Below, one piece after another: positions 34,691 through 46,861 of a stretch of DNA of 64,000 nucleotides. The stretch spans positions 8,614,407-8,678,406 of the forward strand of contig OZ025274.1 of NCBI GenBank assembly GCA_964019165.1. Direction: 5' to 3'. Positions within the stretch are counted from its first letter, which is position 1. Each line of letters begins with the position of its first letter. This DNA comes from Mastigias papua. Lineage: Eukaryota > Cnidaria > Scyphozoa > Rhizostomeae > Mastigiidae. The position numbers were made by a program, and so were the translations under genes. The notes beneath the pieces are model-generated. The model was not told where the DNA came from. It did no database searches and was given only the letters and a program-made list of their open reading frames with translations.

Positions 34691-35420
34691 GGGCTAACCT
34701 GGAAATCCTTTGTTCATAATTCTAACACCTGAAAAGTCTGTTGGTACTACAAAACTTCACTATAGCACGAAAAAGCGGGAACATTGCTTTAGCATACTAG
34801 TATGCTAAAGCAATGTTCCCGCTTTTTCGTGCTATAGTGAAATTCTAACACCCTTCTCAGGAGCTTAGCTGTTCCCAACAAGGCAGTCTTCTGAATAGCT
34901 CCAACATTACTTGGTGCTTCCAGTTTTTCCACCCAGCTGTCAAAATCGTTTCTCACACTTCCCAGGGCACCTATATTAACAGGAACAACCTGAACATTCT
35001 TCAATTGCCACAGTCTTCAAATTTCCCTCCACAACTCTTGGTGTGTCTCAACTTTTTATCTTTCTTCATCATGCACTCGTCCATCAGCAGGTACTGCTAT
35101 ATCTACAATTTTTCCACTTTGTGTTCTCTTGTCTAAGATAACAATATCTGGGCTCCTTACCTCTCTTACATGGTCGCTCCGTATATTTATATCTCATAGC
35201 AGCTTTACATCGTTATTCTCTTTTTTTCCATCTGGGGTATGGTGATACCGTCTTCCTTACGTTCTAATGCATGGTTCTTGCACAGTTCCCAATGGACTCT
35301 CTTTGCTACATTTTCATAGCGCCTCTTGATATGATAAGTACAAATGTTGTATTTATGGAATACACCTAGATAGGCATTACCATCGCTTAATTCATGTGCT
35401 GAAAATACCATTTTAAAAAA
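34691..35420 (-). pseudogene. Restriction-like-endonuclease LINE 3' part
   Basis: On the minus strand: KRRYENVAKRVHWELCKNHA (35205-35411 frame), then SPDIVILDKRTQSGKIVDIA in the next frame (PD-(D/E)xK-like nuclease core, with PD and later D), and KNVQVVPVNIGALGSV, IQKTALLGTAKLLRRVLEF (34789-35004 frame). Stops and a frameshift separate the pieces. The end of the ORF is interrupted by a 112-bp palindromic insertion at 34730-34841. Confidence 0.65.
34730..34841. mobile_element. Palindromic Penelope-terminal insertion with 11-bp target duplication
   Basis: 34756-34841 is an 86-bp perfect palindrome with 43-bp arms, preceded by 26 bp of TGAAAAGTCTGTTGGTACTAC-type terminal sequence. Exact copies of ATTCTAACACC flank it at 34719-34729 and 34842-34852. 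The sequence is the outer part of the arms seen around the Penelope fragment at 11118-11690. Confidence 0.85.
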
Positions 35421-37073
35421 GTTCTCCCATTAGCGTGGTGGAAACTGTATCAGAAAGTGAAGGGATGGAACTTAGAATGGATAGCTGAAACAGAAACAAA
35501 GGAGGAAGACGTGGACAAATTTGAGATTACAGTGGAATCTGAGGACTATAGTGAAGTTGATCTTGAAGATTATTACGATTGTGTGATAACTTTTCGCATT
35601 CACTTATTATGTGTTGCACACTTTCTCCTCTCAGGCTTAAACAAAGGACAAGGTGTTATGACGCAAGAGAATGTTAGTGGGACGTTAGTTTGGTGTTAGC
35701 GTAAAGGAAGTGATGGCAATGAGCTGTAGAAAAAGACACAATGAATGAATGAATGGAGTGGAAGATAAAGTAACTAAAAATGTAATTGCTACATATCTTT
35801 GATATAAATTGCGACTCCGCCACCATGGCTGGATCTTTCAAGCCTTGCTTGTTCGTAGCCAGGTATTTAGGTCAGCACTGTCGGGTAAAGAGGGTCAATT
35901 TTTATCTTATCTCTATATACTAAGATCCCTATATGATAATTTATGCCAAACCAATCAGATTGCTAGAAATTGTACAACGTGACCTGATTACGCGCACACG
36001 ATCTCCTCCCAGGGTATTCGTTCCATGGCCCCCAAATTTCTGTCAAGGGTGGCCAATTGGGTCTACTACTTACATAAGAAGAGATATGATTTTTATCATT
36101 TTTTCTGGCCGAGTTATTCAACTTTCTTCCCATCGCCATTCACAGCAATACTGTTGCTCCTCCCTGCTGGACCACGTGTTGTCAGTTCTGCAAGCGGTCC
36201 TGTAGGACTAAGTAGCTGTATGTGTTATTGCGAGGAGACTTTGGTTGCTGTTCTTCCTGGTAAGGTTACTCTTCTTTCCTGAAATGGGTTGATTTAAGAT
36301 TTCCTGTATTTCCTTTGTCCATTTCATCCGTATTCTACAGTTGCGAACCATTACTACCATATAGTTACCGTGTGACTTGGAGGAGACTTTCGTCGTTCTG
36401 CTTCCAGTTTACTGATGTTTTCGCTTGATTTCATTTGCCAAGGAATCCTACACTTTGAGGGTGATATCGCCATGACAGATCTTCCCTAGCTGTTCGATTC
36501 TCTCTGGTAAACCATAGTGCTTTTTGCCGGTAAGTTGTGATAAACCATATAGAAGATATTTTCATGTTGTATTCTGTGGTATATTATGGTGTATTTTGCT
36601 TATTTCTTACGCTTTTTTACCTGACATGGGATAACATTCGGGAAGCTCTCAGTTTGGGTTGTTTTTGCATGATGTGAAGTTCCAGTTTTATTTTGAGGAA
36701 AATAAATTAAGGCGTGATAACATATTGACCAGTAGCGTACTGAAATTGTTTTTTCTATCTTCCAAAGTTTTTCCGTGTTTTTCCTGTATGAGGTTGTTCG
36801 TTGTGTTATCTATTATAACTCTGAGAGGTTTGTAGCCCTCCTCCCCTCTTATGGTTTAAGCAATTAAGAGGCTGCTGTTCAACTTCCATGTCAAGTGTGA
36901 TTACAAGCAAACTACATGACTTGCTAAGTTTCTTGAGTGTTAGACATATAGCGTGTTGGTATCCTTCAATCTTCATTCTGGTGTAGTTTGTCAGTAAACA
37001 CTCGAGGGGATTCCCAAGTTCATCTCACAATTGCAGATACATTCGATCCTTTGTTTCCGAACAACAACATTAT
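35421..37073. other. Intron, no gene seen
   Basis: 35772-35799 (AAAGTAACTAAAAATGTAATTGCTACA) matches the terminus of the gypsy LTR at 42016-42042, so a small LTR remnant may be present, preceded by GAAT repeats. The acidic ORF at 35457-35699 has no recognised homology. The remainder shows nothing recognisable. Confidence 0.4.
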
Positions 37074-38369
37074 AGCATAGGGCTCAAATCTTGATTGGAC
37101 GAGAGAGTTTGTAAAGTCACGTGCCAATTTTCAGCGAGAGACCAATGATGATCTTCGAAAGTGTAAACAAATCGAATTTTTTGCAAAATTTAGGCCATTT
37201 TGACTAGCCCTTACTTAAAAAATGCGGTGTAAAATCTGTTACAGAATTTTCAAAATCCAAATTATCAGACAAATTTATAGATAAATTCCGCAAAAAACTG
37301 CCGTGGAAGTCGTCTTTTTTAGGCCCTTGTTTTTGCAATACAGCCTCCCAAAAATCGAGGTATATTTTGGCTTAAATCTAGTCTACTTCTCGCAATAATT
37401 TCCTTCATATAAAATCAAAACTAATGTGTTTTGTTTATCTAAGCATTGCAAAATAGATACTAGATACTTGAGGTGTTCATAAGCTGCGCATAAAAGAAAC
37501 GTGTAAGGCCTCATCGATTAGATCAACATAAGATTACGCACTAATGCTGAATGGTCAAAATAGTTGTAAACAAGTCTTGAACTTACTGGATCTATTTCTC
37601 TAATGGTGAATAATTCAATCCTTAAACTTCCCCATCAAAAGCCTTTGGCATTTATTTCGCATCTGTGCTCTTCAACTAGTGCTCTGAACTTGTCTGATTG
37701 TCTGAGCTCACGTCAGCAACACCTCTGCGATAGAGGCTTGGACCCTGGCTTCATTCGCGGGAAAAAGTGGGCGGTGTAACGCAATACGAACAAACGTAAA
37801 CAAGCAAATGAACAAAGAAAAGTTGTAGCAAATATGGGTAAATTTGGAAAGTCTTGTGCAAACGCTCTACACAAGGAATGGAACTCTACTTCTAGCCACA
37901 TGAAAAATTGAAAAATTGACCTTCATGGAAAAATTGGGAGAAGTAGCATATTTTTCAAAGCTTTCCAGCAGAAGATAAAATACAAGCCGAGGGACACATG
38001 TTGCTCCGACTGCGTGCGTTCCTGTTTAAGAAAACGTTCATACACATCCAAACTGCCAGAAAATTATACAAGTCTATCTTCATATGCCAAGGTATGCCGA
38101 TAATCATAAGCGTAGGAGGACTAGAAATTTAGGGGGCTGTAACATTTATGCCCGAATAAATAAAGTGAAGTCAGAAAAGTCGCCCGAATTTCAAATGGTT
38201 TTTTTTCAGGAAAACTGCACAAATGTAGTATATTTCTGCCCTAACTAAGTGGGACTGCAGCTCCCTCCCTGCCATCATCTATCCTATGCTTATGCTGATA
38301 ATTTTACCAGTGTAGCTATAGACGTACAGAATGAAAAGTGAGCTAACTAGGGAGCGACAAAGGCAATAA

Positions 38370-38470
38370 ATGAAGCGTTTCATTTCATTTCATTTTTACA
38401 TGTTTTAGGAGAGTTACCCTTCAGCAATTCTGGTTCTCAAGGGGCCTTCCTTTAAAAATTCTTGAACTTG
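38370..38470 (-). repeat. LINE 3' hairpin and tail fragment inside the foldback
   Basis: Minus-strand reading gives GGCCCCTTGAGAACCAGAAT, TGCTGAAGGGTAACTCTCC and a GAAAT-rich tail, the same 3' end as the LINE relic at 23497-24921. Confidence 0.6.
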
Positions 38471-38929
38471 CTTAACCCCCCTAAAAATTCTTGAATTGCC
38501 CTTGCTTTTTAAAGTTGTCTGACCTTGCTTCCAAAGCATTTTCTATTGCTATGTCGATTATACTATATCAGTATTAACTTAGATTATCATATTTGAAATT
38601 TGAAAATATGGGCGTGGTTACAGCTAGGCCACACCAAAATGTGGGCGTGGTTGCACCTAGAGCCCTCCTTGTTAAAATTTTTGGAAATCACCACTGTATA
38701 TAGGATGTAGATTTTGGCTGTAAAACATAAATTCATCGCTAGAAGACCCCTTCGTACGCGCTTAGCATTAAGGCACTAAGAATTCTATATACGTATTTGC
38801 GTAGTAAGATTGAGATCCAGTAATGAAAGATTTCCTGGGGTCTATTTACATGAAGTGGGAAAACTCACGAAAGTGAGCTGATCAGATCTGAGGTACAATG
38901 CGCCTACAGAAAATATCAAATGTAACCTA

Positions 38930-39165
38930 CAATGTCTGCCAAAAGTCCTTGGAACACCCAAAAATAGCAATTGTCAGCCCCCTTCCCCCCGTTATACAAT
39001 GTTGAATCGATAGCCGAAGCCTTTACCTACTTGGAAAGACATCATTTCTCCCTCCTGTGCTATTTGTATCACCTTGAAACAACATTGTTTTACGGGGGAG
39101 GGGATTTTGTTGTTCGTCTACAGCCTAAATCACAGGTAGTGGTCCAAGACGTTTGGCAGACATTG
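38930..39165. mobile_element. Tc1/mariner-type MITE
   Basis: Ends CAATGTCTGCCAAAAGTC and inverted CAATGTCTGCCAAACGTC, flanked by TA (38928-38929 and 39166-39167). The element is 236 bp. Similar ends occur at 54665-54940 and one end near 29032. No protein is encoded. Confidence 0.7.
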
Positions 39166-40308
39166 TACGTCTGGTACGCCACTGAATGAGGCCCATACCA
39201 CCAAAGTATGATAGCCATTTTTCTCATATTTTCCTTTCCGTATAGCTATACAATTTCCTGTCTTACCTCCTAAACTTGACCTTGAAATTCCATTTGCAAT
39301 GCTTTAAGCACAAAATATTCTGTGCTTTAAGGCATCAATTTTGAGCTTTCAGACATTGTCCATTCAAAGATGATAAACTGGTTTGGCGCCAGAATTCTTT
39401 GCACATGGTTGGAAGGGAATATTCCAGTCCATCAAAGTTTGGTAACCTAGCTGATAAACCGTAAAACGAAAAAACAGATTTTCCTTTGCCTCTGAAATCT
39501 TTAGCTTACCGATTTTCTTACAATATGTGTGCAGCTGGAATATTGCTTCGCTTCCATGATAGCAATATTCTTCTCTTCCACATTACTGTGTAAATGAACG
39601 CGACAATTTTTCCCGCGAATGAAGCCAGGGTCCAAGCCTCTATCGCAGAGGTGTTGCTGACGTGAGCTCAGACAATCAGACAAGTTCAGAGCACTAGTTG
39701 AAGAGCACAGATGCGAAATAAATGCCAAAGGCTTTTGATGGGGAAGTTTAAGGATTGAATTATTCACCATTAGAGAAATAGATCCAGTAAGTTCAAGACT
39801 TGTTTACAACTATTTTGACCATTCAGCATTAGTGCGTAATCTTATGTTGATCTAATCGATGAGGCCTTACACGTTTCTTTTATGTGCAGCTTATGAACAC
39901 CTCAAGTATCTAGTATCTATTTTGCAATGCTTAGATAAACAAAACACATTAGTTTTGATTTTATATGAAGGAAATTATTGCGAGAAGTAGACTAGATTTA
40001 AGCCAAAATATACCTCGATTTTTGGGAGGCTGTATTGCAAAAACAAGGGCCTAAAAAAGACGACTTCCACGGCAGTTTTTTGCGGAATTTATCTATAAAT
40101 TTGTCTGATAATTTGGATTTTGAAAATTCTGTAACAGATTTTACACCGCATTTTTTAAGTAAGTGCTAGTAAAAATGGCCTAAATTTTGCAAAAAATTCG
40201 ATTTGTTTACACTTTCGAAGATCATCATTGGTCTCTCGCTGAAAATTGGCACGTGACTTTACAAACTCTCTCGTCCAATCAAGATGTGAGCCCTATGCTC
40301 AACATTAT

Positions 40309-40858
40309 AGAGTTGTGACTGCAGAGGTTCTGGAAGTTGTTCGGCAGATTCCTACAGGAGTATTTAATAATTGCTAGGATTTTTAGCGTGCTGTTCACTT
40401 TCAGCTATGCTAGGCCACTCTGACATTGTTTACAGTTGAGACAGGTCTGAGTTGAGATGTTGTTTGTAACTTATACATAGCTCTTTATGTTTGCAACACA
40501 GTTATTTTAGCCTAGAGCTAGGATGTTATCCAATTTAGTCTGTGGATTATTACAGTTTTATACTCTGTTTCTGTTTCTTTTTCTTGCATTAGTTGAGGAA
40601 ACTATCGCGTGCATTCTCTCCAAAATCTTGAGGGGCGTGTCGTATTAGTCTCAGTCCCCGTAGCTGATGCCTTACTTACTTCCAGTAAAGTTTGTAGCTG
40701 AATCCCACTACTCTTTATTTACAGCACTTTGTAGTTCTTTTCACTATGGATCGTAGTGTAACTTTTGAGGAGTCAAATTAGGGGTTCCTTTATCCTGAAA
40801 GTTTCTTTGCTGGAAAACAGTTGCTATAAATTCCATTAATGATTTCCATAGATCATTC
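40309..40858. other. Intron, no gene seen
   Basis: No ORF or recognised repeat between the foldback and the LTR. Confidence 0.4.
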
Positions 40859-42042
40859 TGTACATGATGATTCAGTTTAAAGGGATTACTTACTATTAGA
40901 TAGCACGATCATTGCTATTGTGTAAACTTGATTTTTCCGAGCCCCTACCATCAACTCCCCCCTCCCCAAATACTATAATTACTCGAAACCCGATTTGAAG
41001 ATTAATATTTTATAGCATGTTACCTGTACATATCAGTATTCTTTTATTTTTATAAAATAATACTATGGAGTCCTCTGAGCTATAATAATTCGATACAAGC
41101 TAATTTAATGGCTAAAGAAAGCTAATATACCAGTTACCATAGGATTACTGGATGCAACCATATTACAGGTTTATGGCTCAGATTTAATTGTGTACGTGTG
41201 TGGAGAAGATTTGTGATCACCCACTAGGTCATAGCCGTAGTCATTCCTGTCAATTGATGGTCTATATTGTATATGTTATACACTGTTACAGCTATACCGC
41301 TAGATTTTACAACACTATCTACGTTAGAATTGAAGTATGCAGGAGACAATATGTGACGTTGTTCACTAATGTCTCATGTAAAGAACAGTTTGAGTAATTA
41401 TGTGCTTATTTCATATACAGGAGACTAGCTTAGTACTGATAGCCCACTAAACGCATGCTCCCCTTACCCCAGTTCAAAAGTTGTAGATTAGCCTTGGAAA
41501 GACTAACGCTGTGCCCCCATAGAAGCTGCATGGTCTACATTTTAGATGAGCAAGGATAAAAAAAGCTCGCATAGGATCACGAGGTGGCATCATTGGCCTC
41601 TGTTATGGAGCACATTACCTTCGGTCTTGCATTGTGCAAATCGAAGAAAATTGCAAGAAAAATTTGTGCCAGAAATGCTCGGATACCTGCGCTAGGCTTC
41701 GGGGCTTCTTGACTTTCAACCTTTTCCTGTACAGCCCCGTAGCCTAGCGCAGGTATCCGAGCATTTCTGGCACAAATTTTTCTTGCAATTTTCTTCGATT
41801 TGCACAATGCAAGACCGAAGGTAATGTGCTCCATAACAGAGGCCAATGATGCCACCTCGTGATCCTATGCGAGCTTTTTTTATCCTTGCTCATCTAAAAT
41901 GTAGACCATGCAGCTTCTATGGGGGCACAGTGTTAGTCTTTCCAAGGCTAATCTACAACTTTTGAACTGGGGTAAGGGGAGCACGCGTTTAGCGGGCTAT
42001 CAGTACTAAGCTAGTAAAGTAACTAACAATGTAATTGCTACA
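40859..42042 (-). repeat. 3' LTR of the Ty3/gypsy element, carrying a foldback MITE
   Basis: On the minus strand the LTR starts TGTAGCAATTACATTG right after a polypurine tract (CTAGAGGGGAGCCT) and ends ATCATCATGTACA. About 590 bp of its 1184 bp is a foldback MITE (41424-42015). A second copy of the same LTR with the same MITE starts at 51066. The 5' LTR of the element is missing. Confidence 0.65.
41424..42015. mobile_element. 592-bp foldback MITE (near-perfect palindrome)
   Basis: Arms of about 283 bp, starting ACTAGCTTAGTACTGATAGC and meeting around 41707-41734 at a short loop (CTTCTTGACTTTCAACC). Arms are nearly identical. A full copy lies at 60541-61062 and a half copy at 51620-51949. The apparent ORF on the minus strand at 41577-41855 reads through the palindrome and is not a gene. 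Confidence 0.85.
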
Positions 42043-42148
42043 AGGCTCCCCTCTAGAATGCACGCAGAGTGTGACATTCGAAAAATACAAGATGCAACAA
42101 TGAAAGGAAGCAAGGAAAACATAGTGTTAAAGTTCTATATTGTAAAAG

Positions 42149-44430
42149 TCAAGCAGTCCCATATCTGTACGGAAAATGCACTCTTCTTCCAGAGCTAGTG
42201 GTACATGGCAAACTCTTGGATTGAAAAGGGTCCGAAGTTGGTGAATCGTTAAGGGTGGCAGGAGTGGTATTGACTGGAGCAGAATCAAGATGTGCAGGTT
42301 TCAAACGATCAAGTGTGGCGGAAATTTTCTTAACCTGAATGCTGAGAAGACAGTGTTTCTCATGGCAACAAATAATTTGGTAAGGTCCACCGTAAGGTGG
42401 ATCGAGAGGTTTGTGGATAGCATCATGGCGAACAAAAACGTAAGTGCATGTAGAAAGATTGGGTGGTACATGTGATGGTGGAGATTGCAGGTGTGGTGGA
42501 ACTGGCCGAAGCTGGTGCATATAGGATGATAAACGATCTGCATAGAGTGTAGGGTCAAGTGGCATGGTGGCAGGAGAGGGAATAAAGAACTGTCCCCGTA
42601 AACGAAGAGTAGTTCCATAGACAAGCTGGGCAGGAGTGCATTGTAGATCTTGCTTGAATGTTGTACGAAGACTTAGAAGTATGAGAGGGAGAAGTTTTAG
42701 CCATTTAGAGAAGTTGGAGGAGATTTTGAGACAGGCTTTCAATTGACGGTGGAAATGCTATGCTATTGGCACATGGGTGGTATGCAGTTGTGCGTATCCG
42801 TTTGGTTCCGAGAGGGTTTGTAAGGGCTGTGAAGAGGGAGGATTCAAATTGTGTACCGCGGTCTGTTGTAACAGTGGATGGGACACCAAAGGTAGATATC
42901 CAATGAGTAAGAAAGGCGCGAGCAACAGTTTCGGCAGTGATGTCTGAGATAGGTTTGGCTTCGGGCCACTGGTTGAAATGATCAATGCAGGTGAGCAAAT
43001 AATGACATCTTTGAGATGGAGGAAGAGGACCAACAATATCGAGGTGAATGTGATCAAAACGGGCATCTGGAGTAGTGAAAATTCCAAGGGGAGTAACTGT
43101 GTGACATTGTACTTTGGCGTGTTGGCAAGGAAGGCATGATTTGTTCCATTGGTAGATATCCCTATTGATACCGGGCCAGGCAAAACACTCCGTGATTGGG
43201 CATTATGTGACACGGATTCCAGGATGCGAAGGGTTATGGAATTGGTCAAAAACAAGATGGCGGAAGGGTGTAGGAATCCATGGGTGTCATGAGGCAGTGG
43301 TCATATCGCAGAGTATGGTGCTGGTGGACAATGGTAATGGCAGAGCTTGGAGGTGCAAGGATATTGAATGGAGCTGAGAGAGATCTGGATCATTCTGTTG
43401 GGCTTGTGCAATGTGTGTATAATTGAGAGGAGGTGTGGGAGCAGTAAGTGCATTGATATCCATTCGTGAAAGGGCATCAGTGACTGGGTTGTCTTTTCCT
43501 TGAACATGATGTATGTTGGAGGTAAATTGTGAGTTGAAATCAAGGTGTTGAGTGATAACGTAGAATTCACGTCCGTCAAGAAAATGGCGAAAATAACGTA
43601 TGGAGAGGTAAATGGAGTGTAACTCGTGACTAAAGGTACTATATTTAGTTTCAGCAGGCTGCAAACGATTGGAGAAAAAGGAAATAGGTTGCCAGTTGTG
43701 ATTGATGCGCTGTTGAAGAACTCCACCCATGGCGACATTAGAAGCATCAACCATAAGGCAGTATGGTGCAGATGGTTCAGGATGAGTGAGTAGAGTGGCT
43801 TTGGCAAGAGTGGTTTTCACAGCTAGATAGGCAGATAGTGGATCCTCGGAGAGGTGAAATGAGTCAGTACTGGTTTGCTTTGGGGACAGGAGATCAGTAT
43901 GTGGTTAGACAAATGAGGCACAGCGTGGAATGAAATGACGATAGAAGTTAAGCAAACCAAGGAATTCGCGTAAGGAAGGTGGAACAGAAAAGTCTTGAAT
44001 GGCTTGCACTTTTTGTGGAAGAGGAGATATACCATGAACTGAAATCTGGTGGCCTAAAAACCCAAGAGACGCAGCACCAAAAGTGCACTTTGAAGGATTG
44101 ATGACAATACCGTATTCCCAAAGACGATTGAAAAGGGTATTCAGGTGTGTAAGGCGCTCAGCTTCAGAAGAACTGGCAATCAGGACGTCGTTGATGTACA
44201 CATACATAAAATTGAGGCCATGGAGAACTTCATAAATGGAACATTGAAAAGTTTGAGCAGCATTCCGAAGACCAAGAGGCATGCGCAGAAACTCGAACAA
44301 GCTGAAAGGAGTGCAAATGACGGTCTTAGGAACATAATCTGTGTGGAAAGGAATCTGATGATATGCATGGACAAGATCAATCTTGGAGAAAATGGATTTG
44401 CCATGGAGTAAAGAGGAAAAATCATTCTAC
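42149..44430 (-). pseudogene. Ty3/gypsy pol: RT, RNase H, integrase
   Basis: Minus-strand order: RT from MFEFLRMPLGLRNAAQTF (44300) through MYVYINDVLIAS and GIVINPSKCTF, GFLGHQIS, FLGLLNFYRHFIP; RNase H (43820: YCLMVDASNVAMGGVL, YSTFSHELHSIYLSI, HVQGKDNPVTDALSRM); integrase zinc region (about 43240-43100: [13 protein letters not shown]); integrase core ([27 protein letters not shown]) and C-terminal tail (42742-42149). The RT active site reads YIND (Asn codon at 44190-44192) rather than YxDD. The integrase is frameshifted where its catalytic Glu should be (about 42735-42770). Stops separate the domains. Gag and protease are missing. Confidence 0.85.
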
Positions 44431-45480
44431 AAAGTGAAAATCAAGAATCACTAAAATAGGCTGTCTACATCACTCTTTGTATGAAATGCTCCATACATTG
44501 TCATAAGTTTTCTTGTTCCTCTGTCTTACCATTTTATTTCGCGATCTTTCCAATCCAGTATTCCAGTCCCTTATCTCACGAAAGCTACTGGCCATGTGTT
44601 CATTGTTGTGATTTTGCTTCTACCATTCAACTTTGATTTAAGAATAAGACTCACCCTTTTGTTACATTCCCTTATAAATGTATCTCTGATTTCATTTTCT
44701 TTAATCGTATCAAGCTCGACAATCCCTAGATATTTCCAGCCTTCCTGTTAAACTTCCCTCATTACCTCACCATTGGGAAGTTTAATCCCCTCACGTCGGA
44801 CAGCTTTTCTTCTTTTCAACGTAAGAATACCATACTTTTAGGACCAAATTCCATCCCAATATCTCCTCTACAAATATTGGCTGTATTTACAAGTGAGTCT
44901 ATTTGTTTTTTTCTTTCTTGCCAAACAACTTTAGATCATCCATGAAGAAAAGATAGTTTATCTTGTACTCCTTCTTGCCCCATTTATAACATGCATTTAC
45001 TGTCTTAAGAACAAAAGAGATTGGAATCACACTTAATACAAACAACCAAGGTGACAAGCTTTCACTCTGGAATATCCCTCTCCTTACGTGAACATCACTC
45101 AGGTCTTCTCCACTAGATTGTAAAGATAGCTTCCATTGATTAATACTTCTTTCTTGAAAGGTTCTAACATTCTCTGCCACCCCAAAAATTTCCATACACT
45201 TACAAATCCGTCTGTGTGGAACACAGTCGTGTGCTTTCTTATAATCTATCTAAGACATCACTGAATTAGCGTGCTGTTTCTTACAGTCTCTCAATACTGT
45301 CTTATCAATTAACTACTGATCTTTTGTTCCACGACTTCCACACTGACAGCCTTTCTTGTCTTCCGCTAGAAGATTCTCATTTTGGCTAATAGCTTCAAGT
45401 GATCCATGTAAAATAGGTGATTAATGTTTATGTCGTGGATCTTATAGCCATATCCTGTATTATTTAGGATATAAGGTAAG
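44431..45480 (-). pseudogene. Restriction-like-endonuclease LINE RT relic (minus strand)
   Basis: Frame 44899-45195 reads MEIFGVAENVRTFQ, VHVRRGIFQSESLSPWLFVL and YLFFMDDLKLFGKKEK (FMDD active site). Downstream, NTANICRGDIGMEFGP follows in another frame. A further piece at 45366-45480 (NHLFYMDHLKLLAKM) is a second motif-C fragment out of order, so two copies or a rearrangement are present. Confidence 0.6.
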
Positions 45481-46861
45481 TCAGAATGTTCAAAAGGTAA
45501 GTCAGAATGTTCAAAAGCTACTAAAGGAGACGATGAACTCGTGGAAAGTTGAAATGAAGTAATTGGCGAAGTAAGAATAAGGAGAGGAATCTTTGAAGGG
45601 GATGCCTTATCACCTTTGCTATTTGTTATATCAATGATCCCACTCACAAGAGTCCTGAGAAAAGCAACCCCTGGGTACGAGTTTTCAGCAAACAAAGTTA
45701 GCATAAACCATTTGCTTTACATGGACGACTTAAAAACTGTATGGGAAGAGCCAGAAAGATATAGACTCATTGATACAAACAGTCAGAATTTACAACTCAG
45801 ACATAGGGATGAACTTAGGAATTGAAAAATGTGTGTCAATCGTCATGAAAAGAGGAAAGATTGTTGAGCCTCATGGCATTAGCTTACCAAATGACAAAGT
45901 GATAAGGAATTTGAAAAAAGATGACAGCTAGAAGTACCTTGGCGCTCACGAATCAGATATTATGAAGACATCAGAGATGAAAGAAAGAGTTAGTAGAGAG
46001 TATAAGAGTGTGGAAAGTGTTAGAGACAAGATTGAATGGAAAAACCATAATTAAAGCAATTAATACATATGCTGTGTCAGTTGTCAACAGAGCGATAAGA
46101 CAGCTTCAAGAAGAAAGTACTGCATGGCCGGTTTATTAGACATACTGCAGAGTGTATAGGAGCGGAAAGATGGACATGGTTAAACAATAGTGTTATTAAA
46201 AGGGAGACAGAAGCACTGATCGTAGCTGCGCAGGAGCGAGCTATTTGGAAGAATCTCATCAAAGGCTATATTGACAAAACACTGCTGGATAGTAAATGCA
46301 GAATGTGTGGTAAAGTTGATGAAACTAATAATCACTTCATTAGTGAGCGCAGCAAAATTCCGCTGAAAGAATGCAAACGTAGGCATGAATGGGTTGGGAA
46401 ACGAGTTCACTGGGACTTAAGCAAGAAGTTTGGTATACATGCAAGTGAGCAATGGTATAGTCACAAACCAGAAGCTGTTGTTGAAAATGACTTTTGCAAA
46501 ATACTTTGGGACTTTACTATTCAAACCAACCACGTAATAGAAGCCAGAAGACTAGATTTACTTTTGTAAGCATGAAGGAAAAATGTGCACGATTTGTTGA
46601 TTTTGTATACAATATGATACTCGGATAGAACAGAAAGAGAAAGAGAAAGTTGATCAATGCCAGGATTTGAAGAGAGGGCTCCAGAAGCTATGGAATATGA
46701 GAATAACAGTAATTCCCATCGTCATTGGGGCAGTAGGAACACCACCGAAGGACATTAGAAGGAGAGTAAGAGAAGTGGAAGTTGAGATCACCATTGAAGA
46801 GTTGCAGAAGACTGTAATCTGGCAGTCCGCAAGGATTTTAAGAATAGTCCTTGAAAATTGA
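45481..46861 (+). pseudogene. Restriction-like-endonuclease LINE RT to C-terminus (plus strand)
   Basis: RT from QKLLKETMNSWKVEM and IRRGIFEGDALSPLLFVIS through INHLLYMDDLKT (45696-45731; YMDD), then IKAINTYAVSVVN. After frame changes: CRMCGKVDETNNHFI (zinc-knuckle-like), CKRRHEWVGKRVHWDLSK, ENDFCKILWDFTIQTNHVIE and ARRLDLLL (nuclease region, 46303-46569), and RGLQKLWNMRITVIPIVIGA to SARILRIVLEN (46667-46861). Several stops interrupt it. It lies head-to-head with the minus-strand relic at 44431-45480. Confidence 0.65.

Larger units (their letters stand above)
37074..40299. mobile_element. Mutator-like foldback element with 693-bp terminal inverted repeats
   Basis: Ends AGCATAGGGCTCA in inverted orientation, flanked by exact 9-bp duplications CAACATTAT at 37065-37073 and 40300-40308. 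A 9-bp duplication and very long inverted repeats fit the Mutator/MULE group. The arms 37074-37766 and 39607-40299 have the same length and differ at only a few positions. The 1.84-kb core (37767-39606) has no transposase; it contains a LINE 3' tail and a Tc1-like MITE. Confidence 0.85.

Noticed and set aside
41577..41855. 92-codon minus-strand ORF in the foldback MITE
   Set aside because: The peptide reads into its own mirror image because the DNA is a palindrome; no protein family is recognisable.
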